Of a stretch of 64,000 bases of DNA, positions 1-9,520 are shown piece after piece; the stretch's first letter is position 1; each line of letters opens with the position of its first letter. The position numbers and the translations under genes were made by a program. A model generated the notes under the pieces. The model was not told where the DNA came from, did not search any database, and was given only the letters and a program-made list of their open reading frames with translations. The stretch spans positions 95,811,777 to 95,875,776 of the forward strand of contig NC_083338.1 in assembly GCF_019175385.1 (NCBI RefSeq), read 5' to 3'. Source of the DNA: Lycium barbarum (taxonomy: Eukaryota > Streptophyta > Magnoliopsida > Solanales > Solanaceae).

Positions 1-1574
1 TGAACTTTCATGGAGGCTATCTCTTTGGTCCGTAACTTTCTAACCTGCCTATCCAATATTGCTATAGGCTCTTCCTGATATGATAGATTCTCATCTAATA
101 ACACCGAATCCCAGCGAATTATAAAAGACCCGTCTGAATGGTACTTCTTTAACATAGAAACATGAAAAACTGGATGGATATCCGACAGGCCTGGTGGCAA
201 GGCCAACTCATATGCGACCTCACCAATACGACGAAGGATCTCAAATGGGCCAATATATCTGGGACTCAACTTTCCCCTCTTCCCAAATCTCATAACACCC
301 TTCATGGGTGAAACCTTCAACAAGACCTGATCCCCCACCATAAATACCATATCTCGGACCGTCCGGTCTGCATACATCTTTTGTCTACTCTGGGCTGTCA
401 GAAGCTTTTCCTGAATAAGCTTCACTTTATCCAACGATTCTCTTAACAGATCTATACCCCATGGTCGAACCTCAAAAGCGTCAAACCATCTGATAGGAGA
501 ACAATACCTCCCCCCATACAAAGCCTCAAACGGAGCCATGTCGATACTGGAATGGTAACTGTTGTTGTACGCGAACGCAGCCAAAGGCAAAAATTGGTCC
601 CAGTGACCACCGAAATCAATAACACAAGCTCTCAGCATGTCCTCGAGTACCTGGATAGTCCTCTCGGACTGTCCGTCAGTCTGGGGGTGAAATGCGGTAC
701 TAAAATCCAACTGAGTACCCAATTCTGCCTGTAATCTCTGCCAGAAATGGGAAGTAAACTGACTGCCTCGATCAGAGATAATAGAAATAGGAACCCCGTG
801 AAACCGCATTATCTCACGAATGTAGATCTTGGCCAACCTCTCCGCATTATAAGTAACCTGAACCGGGATGAAATGCGCGGACTTGGTCAACCTATCCACA
901 ATAACCCATACAAATTCAAACTTGTCTAAGGTCTTCGGAAGACCCACAATAAAGTCCATGGCTATCCTCTCCCACTTCCACTCAGGAATGGGCATCCTCT
1001 GAAGCACACCACCAGGTCTCTAGTGCTCATACTTAACCTGTTGACAATTTCCACATCGAACCACAAAGTCTACAATATCACGCTTCATCCGACCCCACCA
1101 ATAGTGCTGCCTCAAATCATGATACATCTTGGTAGCACCAGGATGAATAGAATAACGGGAGCTATGAGCTTCCTCTAGTATCACATGAACGAAATCACTG
1201 AACCGAGGAACGCATAGCTGTCCATTTATCCTCAACACCCCCTCACTATCAAGCACGACCTCTTTGGCCTCACCTCGCAACACCTTGTCACGAATCTTAC
1301 ATAACTGAGGGTCCTCAAACTGTCTAGTCCTAATCTCCTCCAAGAGAGACGACCTCGCCTCAAGACAAGCAAATACCCGACTCGGATGTGAAAGATCCAA
1401 TCGGACAAGACGGTTAGCCAGAGTCTGTACCTCCATGGCTAAAGGACGCTCAGACACAACCAATCTCGCCAAGCTACACATACTCACCGCCTTGCGACTC
1501 AAGGCATCAGCCACCACATTCACCTTACCTGGATGGTAAAGTATGGTAATATCATAATCCTTCAGGAGCTCCAT
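1..1574 (-). pseudogene. Ty3 integrase plus chromodomain-like tail, one premature stop, left end cut
   Basis: This segment encodes the integrase that inserts element cDNA into the genome. I read one continuous frame from 1574 to base 1. The N-terminal part (to 1023) ends the RNase H/IN linker (HPGKVNVVADALSRK) and holds the HHCC zinc-binding module, with H..HPG and C-G-N-C spacing. A single TAG at 1022-1020 follows KYEH, where the family normally has a glutamine, so CAG to TAG is the likely change. After it the frame stays open to the edge. It holds the catalytic D of MDFIVGLP (959), the D of SDRGSQF (near 782) and the E of DGQSER (near 665), then the GPFEI region and the chromodomain-like tail. 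Reading through one stop would give an otherwise intact integrase. The element continues outside the window. Confidence 0.9.
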
Positions 1575-1915
1575 CCATCTACGCTACCTGGAATTTAGAT
1601 CTCTCTGAGTAAACACATGGTGCAAACTACGATGATCATTGAACACCTCACAACGGACCCCATATAAATAATCCCTCTAGATCTTCAAGGCGAAGACTAC
1701 AGCCAACAACTCTAAATCATGCGTAGGGTCGTTTCTCTCATGAATCTTCAACTGTCTCGAGGCATAGGCAATGACCTTGCCCTCTTACATCAACACAGCA
1801 CCCAAACCAATACGGGATGCATCACAATAAACAGAGTACTCCTTCCCCTTTACGGGCAATGCCAAAATCGGAGTCGTAGTCAACAAAGCCTTGAGCTTTT
1901 GAAAGCTCTCCTAGA
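1575..1915 (-). pseudogene. Ty3 RNase H domain, frameshifted with three stops
   Basis: RNase H degrades the RNA strand during reverse transcription. After the RT frame ends at 1916, the match continues in another reading frame: LPVKGKEYSVYCDASRIGLG, then [27 protein letters not shown] and VFNDHRSLHHVFTQ, joining WMELLKDYD at 1574. The CDAS aspartate and the THDLEL glutamate of the catalytic set are visible. Three in-frame stops interrupt it: after GAVLM, after FALKI and after LNSR. They fit CAA>TAA, TGG>TAG and CAG>TAG respectively. A frameshift lies near 1905. The product would be non-functional. The domain sits between RT and integrase, as expected for Ty3. Confidence 0.8.
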
Positions 1916-3336
1916 CTACTGGAAAGAAACCTCCTTCTGAGTCAATCCTGTCATAGGTGACGTAATAGCAGCAAACCCCTTCACGAACCGGCGATAATAA
2001 CTGGCTAACCCCACAAAGCTACGAATCTCAGTCACGGTCGTCGGCCTCAGCCAATCTCTAACTGCCTCGATCTTTTTGGGATCAACCATGATCCCCTCCT
2101 TCGTCACAACATGGCCCAAGAATGTCACCAACTTCATCCAAAATTCACACTTAGAAAATTTTGCATAAAGCTCCTTCTCTTTCAACAAACCAAGGACAAT
2201 TCTTAAGTGCTGCTCATGCTCCTCTCGGCTCTTTGAGTACACCAGAATGTCATCAATGAAGACAATAACGAAGGAGTCCAAGTATGGCTTGAAAGTGCCA
2301 TTCATCAAAGTCATAAAAGCTGTCGGGGCATTCGTAAGCCCGAAAGACATCACAAGGAACTCGTAGTGACCATAACGAGTCTTAAAGGCCGTCGTAGGAA
2401 TATCTTCTAATCGAATCTTCAACTGATGGTGGCCCGAATCTTCAACTGATGGTGGCCCGATCTCAACTCAATCTTTGAAAACACAGAAGCACCCTGAAGC
2501 TGGTCAAATAGATCATCGATGCGAGGAATAGGGTACTTATTACTAATGGTCACCTTGTTCAGCTGTCGGTAGTCAATACACATCCTCATGGTACCATCTT
2601 TCTTCTTTACAAATAGAACAGGAGCACCCCAAAGGGAGACACTTGGTCTAATGAATCCCTTGTTTAGAAGATCATGAAGTTGCTCCTTCAAATCTCTCAA
2701 CTCAGCCGGCGCCATCCTATAAAGTGCAAAAGAGATAGGACGAGTGCCCGGCTCCAAATCTATACAAAAATCGATATCACGATAAAGAGGCATACCCGGC
2801 AAATCGGCAGGAAATACCTCCGCAAACTCACAAACCACTGGCACAAACTCAAGAGATGGGGAATTTGCACTAGTATCACGAACATGCGCCAAATAAGCTA
2901 AGCAACCCTTATCCACCAGCTTCTTCGCACGAAGGTAGGAAATAATCTTTCTCGGGGCAGGGGTAGGAGTACCTCTCCACTCTAATCTAGGAATCCCGAG
3001 CATGGCCAAAGTCACAGTCTTGGAATGACAGTCCAAGATGGCGTGATATGGAGATAACCAAGTCATTCCTAATATAATGTCAAAGTCTAACATGTCCAGG
3101 ATCTTCAAATCTGCCCACGTGTCATACCCCATGAAAGTAACTAGACAATTTCGATAGACTCTATCAACCAACACGGAATCCCCAACCAGAGTAGACACAT
3201 ATATAGGAAGGTCCAGATGATCACAAGTCAAATCCCAACCTACAGAGTGATAAGTAGACACATATGAATAAGTAGACCCTGGATCAAATAAAATTGAAGC
3301 CGGCCGACGACGAACAAAAATAGTACCTGAGATCAC
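1916..3336 (-). pseudogene. Ty3 aspartic protease and reverse transcriptase, split by a 23-bp duplication
   Basis: The first frame (3336-2419) begins with the retropepsin motif [12 protein letters not shown]. It continues into the RT N-terminus, with [32 protein letters not shown] and [16 protein letters not shown], and ends just after [10 protein letters not shown]. The second frame (2422-1916) resumes at [17 protein letters not shown] and carries the RT catalytic box FIDDILVYS near 2250-2262, then FLGHVV and [13 protein letters not shown]. The break is a tandem copy of 23 bp at 2412-2457, which shifts the frame and duplicates the HQLKIR codons. Both halves are otherwise well conserved. Upstream lies the gag remnant and downstream the RNase H fragment. 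Apart from this event, RT would be nearly complete. Confidence 0.9.
2412..2457. repeat. Perfect 23-bp tandem duplication inside RT
   Basis: The 23 bases at 2412-2434 are repeated exactly at 2435-2457, and the first bases of a third unit follow. The length is not a multiple of three, so it shifts the RT frame. The two copies are identical, which suggests a fairly recent replication or repair slip, or an assembly artefact. Confidence 0.95.
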
Positions 3337-3489
3337 AGCATCTGAAGTCTCTACTTCTGGTCTACCCGAAAAAGCATAACACTGCGCGCCACCCCGGCCG
3401 CTCTGAACAGACTGTGCCCCACCTCTAGAGCTATGAGTACCACCTCTCCTGGACTGGTGTCCTCTTCTCGATGACTGAAAACCACCGTG

Positions 3490-4940
3490 ACCTAACTGAG
3501 CGCCGCCCCTCCCTGAAGAATCACCCCGGGTACCAGTAGACGCCGGAGTCCTCGGAGCCTGAAACCTGGAACCCTGCTGAGCCCCACTCTATCTAGCACG
3601 AGGGAAAAATCTAGAAATGTGCCCCGAATCGCCACAACCCCAGCAGACCCTAGGCTCGAAAGACTGATGAATGGAGGCTGAAGATCCGTAAGGGCTCTCA
3701 CGGGCAGCTGACCTAGAAAATGAACCTCCCTGAGACTGGTCAGCCCCGTATCCACCCTGTCTGGGATGACCACTAGAAGAAGTATGCAACGCTGACTGCA
3801 CCGGACGACTGGAGGCCGAATGATAGGACCTCGAAGACTGACCCCCATCGCGATAACTAGACGAGCCATCATACTGCCCCTGATAACGGGCCTTCTTCTC
3901 ACTCGATCCTCCCTGAGCTCGAACCTGGGCAGCCTCAATACTAATGGTATGATCAATAACCTTTTGCTAAGAAGCCTCAGGAGTCACATGCTGAAGACAG
4001 TGAACATGAATATCAAGAGAGAGTCCATTCACAAATCTACGGACCCTCTCCTCATCCGTCGGAATCATATGGGTAGCATACTTCGCCAAAAATAGAAACC
4101 TATCCTCATACTCGGCTACAGACATCCCCCTCTGCTGAAGGTGAGTAAACTCCTCCTTACGCTGCTCTCTCATGGGGCGAGGTACATACTTGTCAAGAAA
4201 AACCTGATGGAACTGAGCCTAAGTGAGAGGAGGCGAACCAACTGGCCTACTCTCCACTTAATACCTCCACTAAGTCTTCGCCTCATCACGAAGCTGGAAA
4301 GTGGGGTAGTCAACTACATGGGTCTCCACAATACCCATCTGGTATAGACGTTCATGCATATCTACAATAAACTCGTATGCATCCTCACCCCTAGCGCCGT
4401 GAAACCTGGGCGGCTCCATCTTCAGAAACCTCCAAATGAGCTCCTGATCACGATGAGTCAATGTCTGTAAAAGCAACTGGCCTAGAAATGCCCTCGGAGG
4501 CACAAAATCCATCCATGCGCGGGGCCATAGCAGCGGCAGGCTGCATCCCAGGAGTCTGCCCCTACTCCGGAGTGTGCAGACCCGCCTGAGTGTGAGAACC
4601 TCTAGTAGCAGCACCCCAGCAGTCTGCTGGCCCTCCAAATGAAGAAGAATACGGGCCAATATATCCTGAACCGCTGGGTCTGACATGTACTCGGGGTGAG
4701 TCTGGGCTGGCCCCAAACCTCCCCCATCCTGCTCCTCAACCTCGGGCTCACGCTCAGGAGATAGTGAGGGCGCCCGTCTCTGTCCAGCTGGAGGAGCCCT
4801 GTCCCTGGCTGGTGCAGCACCACGACCTCTGGCACGGCCACGACCCTAGCTCGTCCTCGACCTCTACTTCGAGTGTCGGACACAACAACGGGCTCGGACT
4901 CAACATCCCTCGCAGGACCAGCTCGTGTCTTCATCACCAT
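3490..4940 (-). pseudogene. Ty3 gag, multiply frameshifted
   Basis: Gag forms the virus-like particle. Pieces of the gag similarity lie in several frames: an N-terminal arginine-rich start (4940, MVMKTRAG), the capsid part (about 4470-4270, MEPPRFHGARGEDAYEFI, MGIVETHVVDY, QLRDEA) and the following helix region (4173-3967, SVAEYEDRFLFLAKY, VRRFVNGLS). A serine/glycine-rich tail with a CCHC zinc knuckle follows (3801-3589, CWGCGDSGH). The knuckle has phenylalanine where the last cysteine should be (HISRF-F), so zinc binding should be lost, and a TAG follows shortly. Several other stops and shifts break the frame. The start sits about 200 bases downstream of the PBS, which is the normal position. 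Confidence 0.85.
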
Positions 4941-5138
4941 CTGAGAGAGAATAGAGAGGAACCAGATACCAATTCAAGTGTTCCAGATACCAATCAGAAT
5001 AAAGTAGCACGAAAGAATCAAGAAAGTTGAGGTTTCCTAAATGCCTTATGGCCTCTCGCAGATAAGTACGAAGCTCATCGTACCCATCCACAAGACTCTA
5101 CTAGGTATGCTCTTGTACTTATAGACTGGGTAACCTAG

Positions 5139-5150
5139 GCTCTGATACCA
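5139..5150 (-). other. Primer binding site of the Ty3 element
   Basis: On the minus strand this reads TGGTATCAGAGC, the complement of the plant initiator methionine tRNA 3' end. It lies three bases after the LTR end GGGTCGTGACA. It fixes the element's orientation and the inner LTR border. Confidence 0.93.
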
Positions 5151-5153
5151 ACT

Positions 5154-7578
5154 TGTCACGACCCAAATACCACTAAGTCGTGCGGGCACCTACCATATCC
5201 CACCTCGGTAGGAGAACCCTTCCCTTATTCAATTTTACAATAATAATTAGTGAATAACGCAGAATTAATTAAGAATCTAACATATATTATAAATACCAAG
5301 TACGGAATTTCCAATTCTAAAAACAACCCAAGGAAAATGGTCAGATATAGTACAAGAGCCACTAATCAACGTGTCTGAATAATACATGAGTCTCAAAACT
5401 AGAAATACTGTCTAAGGATCAAACTAAGACAAGTAGTAAAGAAGGAGTCCCAGGGGTAGTGCAATCGTCCAGCTCACCCTAGCAAACTCCGTAGATTGCC
5501 TCGGGATCAGTGTCAAGGTGCAGAAGTGGTACCAATCTCGTACTCTGCACTCAAAAGGAATGCAGCAAGGTAGGGTCAATACAATCACAAGTACTGGTAG
5601 GTATCATAGGCCGAGAATAATTAGCTAACATATACACAGGAAGAAACTGAAGAATAGACATGCTCGCAATCAAGTACAAGTAAAAATCACAATCCAATAT
5701 ATCAGTCCAAATATAGAAAGACATATACAGAATCCAAGGCATAAAGGGTGATATGAAGAATGAATACGTAACGCAAGGCAATACGATACAATGTAATGCA
5801 ATGCCAGTACACACATGCTATGGCGGTGTAGATCGTCGTCCAACAGCCATGACCCATGGGGGACCCGCGAAGTCCATGTACTACTCTCACGATCCCGGTA
5901 AGGACCTCGGGCCTCGTTTACTCTCACGATCCCGGTAAGGACCTCAGGCCTCGTATACTCTCACGATCCCGGTAATGACCTCGGGCCTCATATGCTCTCT
6001 TCCTTATCATCACTTCCAATCAAGTCACAACATAACCATATAAGGCTACAAGCCCACAATTCAGTCAACGATACCAACCTAGTCCATCCCAACTTCATAC
6101 ACGAAAGTGTACATGCTTTCTCCGACAGTATCTAACTATACATATGTTTCACTAATCGAAGTCTAACCAAAAAGGGTAAGTCGTAACCTACCTCAATGTC
6201 GAGCGAGTGCTACGAACAATCAAACCAATGCCTTTCCTTTGCGTAGTGTCTCTGAACGATCAAAATTTATCAAATATGCGATCTACGTTAGAATACGAAT
6301 CTAAAGACACCCATATTGTTATACTTATATCCAAAACCCCAAAGTACACCCCAAGAAGTGACCACGGACCCATAAGGGTAAAACCTGAATTTTCTTTAAA
6401 AAAAAATAGTTTCATTCAAAACTTAAGGGTCATATATCCTGAAAATTAGCCAATTTCATCCATAATGAACTCTCAAATCATAAATTCTCAATTCTTAAGA
6501 CTAGGCCTCGAAACCTTTAATTATTCCAAAATCTTAACTTCGGATTAAAATCTAACTTCCACAACTCAAATACCATAAATTTAAAGGTGTACATACTATT
6601 CAATACATCTAGTACTTAACTACATATAATGCATTATACACTGACTATCAATAGTATTATATTCAAATACATAAGCAAAACATGTGTACACAATTTTATG
6701 ACTAAACGAAAATATGGTCATTGAAATATAGTGCTATGATAATGTAAGCAAGAAATGGATTTTGTAGGATATGCAAGGCTATGTACACAGAACACCATAT
6801 ATGGTTTACTATGTTACACACAAACATAGTACTATGCATTATTAACCCAAAATTATTACTCCCTCCATAAAAATTAGAAACCAGTAGATCCAAAGTAGAT
6901 AATGACTACAATCCCCTAAATAATAATAAAATAGTATCCCTCAACAATGCACTACAACCTACATAAGAGCCATAACAATTCAACATTCCCCTACCATTTT
7001 CTCAATTATTAACCAAACATGTATCCTAATCATTAACCTAATGATTACCTTATTTAAATTATTACTAGTACAACCATTCAATTCAATGATCACGTGACTT
7101 GGGTTAAATAATATACCTGCAAACAGTTATGTTTTCCCTTGATGTGCAAAGTTCATGCATAGTGTATTTCCAACTGCCCCTAGACCCTTTCTTTTCTATG
7201 CAATTAATAAACTAAGACTCTATATATTAGGTCTTCCACAGATGGGCCACCAAGGAAAAGATATGTGGGCCTAGTCGGATTATTTATCACAATAGCCTCC
7301 TTAATTCATTAATTTCAGTAACCACTTTGTCTACTTTAAAATTTACCCGCTCCGTCAAATAATATATTTACCAACTTATACCTTATATGGGTGCAAATAA
7401 TATTCCTATGAATAAACTATTCGCACACGGTAAATAAATAGATATACAAAAATTTACCCGTCAATTAAATGACCGAGTCACCCATTACCGCAAGCTATAA
7501 ACACTAAAATAAGACCACGGAAAAGTGTTTTAGGAATATTAGCTCTAAAAGTGCTAAACGACCAAATGGGTCATTACA
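5154..7578 (-). mobile_element. 5' LTR of the Ty3 chromovirus (about 2.4 kb)
   Basis: The borders are TG...CA on the minus strand: TGTAATGACC at 7578 and GGGTCGTGACA ending at 5154. The inner border is fixed by the adjacent PBS. The outer border is inferred from TGTAATGACC, and from the host reading frame (a Mutator-like transposase start) that stops there. The LTR contains a three-unit 37-bp tandem repeat. Short reading frames inside it look accidental. With only one LTR in view, its age cannot be estimated. Confidence 0.85.
5883..5993. repeat. Three tandem 37-bp units inside the Ty3 LTR
   Basis: The units begin actctcacgatcccggtaa and recur at a 37-bp spacing (about 5883, 5920 and 5957) with a few substitutions. 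The repeat lies within the LTR. Whether it has a regulatory role is unknown. Confidence 0.9.
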
Positions 7579-7759
7579 ACATGTAACTGAATAGTGTTTC
7601 ATAATTTAAAGTTGTTGAAAATTTAACATGGGATTTCGGTTTGATACTATAACGAATGGAGTAATTGTCCTCAACGATATCTCCATCCCAAAATAGTGAA
7701 ACCCTAACAGTTAAAGCATTTTGAGACATTTTTTCTACGAACTTTGATTTTTTTTTCAA
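7579..7759 (-). pseudogene. N-terminus of a Mutator-like (MULE) transposase, truncated by the Ty3 LTR
   Basis: The minus-strand frame from 7759 reads MKKKSKFVEKMSQNALTVRV, then SLFWDGDIVEDN and a YSIKPKSHVKFS segment. This resembles the N-terminal module of plant MULE transposases, which also start with a short beta-rich stretch ending at a tyrosine-leucine helix. The frame runs exactly up to the Ty3 LTR border at 7578 and stops two codons later inside it, so the rest of the gene would be beyond the insertion and is not in the window. A second methionine at MSQNA is an alternative start. The assignment rests on a short segment compared by memory of the family; an unrelated short gene is possible. 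Confidence 0.45.
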
Positions 7760-7810
7760 TGGCTTGTAAGACTTAGACTTATGAAATTGATGCGTTTTTC
7801 ACTCGTCCAA

Positions 7811-8385
7811 GCCTTCATGTTAAATAGATTCCTGAAATTGTCATGTGTGGTGTGTTGTCAAATCAACACTTACATTGCGCATTAAAATGGTGCGCAATAC
7901 AAGTGAGAGTCATATTAAAACGGTCAAATAATGCAGCATTGCATTGTCAAATCTAGCCTTCATGTGTCATAGATTCCTGAAATTGTCATGTGTGGTGTGT
8001 TGTCAAATCAACACTTACATTGCGCATGAAAATGGTGCGCAATACTGCGCAATACAAGTGAGAGTCATATTAAAACAGTCAAATAATACAACATTGTATT
8101 GTCAAATCAAGCCTTCATGTGTCAAAGATTTCTAAAATTGTCATGCGTGGTGTGTTGTCAAATCAACACTTACATTGCACATTAAAATGGTGTGCAATAC
8201 AAGTGAGAGTCATATTAAAACTGTCAAATAATGCAGCATTGTATTGTCAAATCAAGCCTTCATGTGTCATAGATTCCTGAAATTGTCACGCGTGGTGTGT
8301 TGTCAAATCAACACTTACATTGCGCATTAAAATGGTGCGCAATACAAGTGAGAGTCATATTAAAACGGTCAAATAATGAATTACT
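7811..8385. repeat. Four tandem ~145-bp units, each with an 8-bp-stem hairpin
   Basis: The anchor gccttcatg recurs at 7811, 7956, 8111 and 8256, giving periods of 145, 155 and 145. The 155-bp unit has an internal 10-bp duplication (tgcgcaatac). Every unit holds attgcgca, a 9-base loop, then tgcgcaat (7874-7898, 8019-8043, 8174-8198, 8319-8343). In the third unit both arms change and still pair (attgcaca/tgtgcaat). The array lies between the minus-strand MULE-like start and the plus-strand frame at 8511. It could be a promoter array, a subterminal transposon repeat or plain satellite-like DNA. Confidence 0.93.
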
Positions 8386-8510
8386 ATATACAACATGATT
8401 GACAATTTCTGGAAGCATTCACATTAAAACGAGTTATCATGTCACTCTACACCTAATTTGGAAATCTTGATTCTATTATATGTTTTACCCCAGGAAACAT
8501 ATTCGAAGCA

Positions 8511-8789
8511 ATGGGTAAAACATGGGAACTAGATGATGATGATTTTCAATACTCAAATAATCCTAACAACAAATTCAATCGAGAACACAATAATAAAATG
8601 AGAGTGGAGTGGGATTGGTGTGTTAGAGAGGCTGCAGCACTGGAGGAAAAGTTAGCGTCAGTAGGGCTTAAACGCCTAAAAAAACGTGCTATGTCAGTGC
8701 CTCGTGGAACTCCACAAGAGTTTAATTTTGCTCTTAACCGTTTTCGCGAAGAGAACAATTGGATGCAAATACGTTACCTTAGGGTATAA
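8511..8789 (+). CDS. Unknown small acidic/basic protein (92 aa)
   Basis: I do not recognise the family. The protein starts MGKTWELDDDDFQYSNN, is asparagine- and aspartate-rich to about residue 28, then has a charged probable helix (VEWDWCVREAAALEEKLA) and a basic stretch (KRLKKRA). It ends with SVPRGTPQEFNFALNRFREE. There is no signal peptide or membrane segment. A second, longer and broken reading frame (8990-9520) aligns with residues 30-83: R-x-EW, a charged helix, then (S/T)-x-PR-x-(T/G)-P followed by another helix. This is the main reason to think it is, or was, a real gene. It lies 125 bp after the hairpin repeat array. It could be an accessory gene of a Mutator-like element, because the MULE-like start points away from it on the other strand. 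That link is inferred from position only. Confidence 0.4.
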   Translation: MGKTWELDDDDFQYSNNPNNKFNREHNNKMRVEWDWCVREAAALEEKLASVGLKRLKKRAMSVPRGTPQEFNFALNRFREENNWMQIRYLRV

Positions 8790-8944
8790 TATAGTGTACA
8801 TGGTAGCACAAGATTTAGATCCAAGTGGGATTCGGACTGTGAGATGTTTGATGAAGATTAATATTTTTTATATAAAGTAAGTAGGTAGGGTCATTAAGAC
8901 AACCCCCCCCCCCCGGCAACTAGGGGTACATGGGGGTTTGCAAC

Positions 8945-8952
8945 TATATAAG
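8945..8952 (+). promoter_or_regulatory. TATA-box-like element before the 8990 frame
   Basis: The sequence tatataag lies 37 bases before the ATG at 8990, preceded by a poly-C run (about 8905-8916). The position fits a core promoter with a very short leader. It is a motif match only. Confidence 0.4.
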
Positions 8953-8989
8953 TAGCCTTTTCTTTTGTTATTAGACTACAACGTATTCA

Positions 8990-9520
8990 ATGTGGAGTAG
9001 TAGAAACGCAACTTGGTCTTTACTCCTTCCAAAAGAACCAAATAGCAGTGATGATGAGAGTTCAAATCATAGCAGTTTTTTGAGTGATAACAGTGATTTC
9101 AAACTAGACGAGCTAAATCCCCACCTTCTTATAAAGCGTAATGATGATTTTTGTAGTGTGAAATATTTAGATCCACTAGAATATTATTGCGGTTTACGTT
9201 GAGAATGGTCACATCGGCTTGCCGAATCAGAACGTCTTGTTCGTGACTTGGAAAATCTCAACGCTCCAATCCCAACAAGGTACTCAATAACCATGCCTCG
9301 AGTAGGTCCAGAAACTTGCGAGCTTGCCGTACAAAGGATTAGAAAATAAAACAACAGAATTTTGGCAAGACGTTGTAGATTTTACATGCTAAAGTTGGCC
9401 GAAGAACAAGCATCATCAACCGGTAAAGAACTGACATCTACTGAAAAAAGATATGTCTTAAGAATCCGCCAATATTTTTCTGAGGACGATATTGAGGACT
9501 TTTATTCTGATGAAGATTAG
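8990..9520 (+). pseudogene. Unknown protein related to the 8511 frame, two in-frame stops
   Basis: One reading frame of 176 codons plus a final stop can be followed from the ATG at 8990 to TAG at 9518. It is interrupted by TGA after YYCGLR and by TAA after VQRIRK. The N-terminus is serine/aspartate-rich (SSDDESSNHSS). The middle aligns with the 8511 protein: EWSHRLAESERLVRDLENL against EWDWCVREAAALEEKLASV, and ITMPRVGPETCELAVQRIRK against MSVPRGTPQEFNFALNRFRE. The C-terminus has a further helix (RFYMLKLAEEQ), a basic stretch and an acidic end (EDDIEDFYSDED). The family is unknown. Either a duplicate has decayed, or the stops mark intron borders that I could not define. A TATA-like box lies just upstream. 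Confidence 0.45.

Larger units (their letters stand above)
1..7578 (-). mobile_element. Ty3/gypsy chromovirus (Tekay/Del-like), left part outside window
   Basis: The order on the minus strand is LTR (7578-5154), primer binding site (5150-5139), gag (4940-3490), protease and RT (3336-1916), RNase H (1915-1575), then integrase with a chromodomain-like tail (1574-1). The second LTR lies beyond the left edge. Placing integrase after RNase H is diagnostic of Ty3. The long LTR and a C-terminal integrase tail reading LDRQVRKLRTKEIAS support the Tekay/Del chromovirus lineage; that clade call is an inference. Gag, RT and RNase H carry frameshifts and stops, so the copy is not autonomous. The LTR starts next to bases 7579-7583 (acatg), which should be its target duplication. 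The matching copy cannot be seen. Confidence 0.93.

Noticed and set aside
552..929. Plus-strand frames of 60 codons at the left edge
   Set aside because: They are antisense to the Ty3 integrase, which reads cleanly on the minus strand.
7811..8385. CRISPR array
   Set aside because: The whole ~145-bp unit repeats and there are no short repeats with unique spacers. The context is a plant genome.
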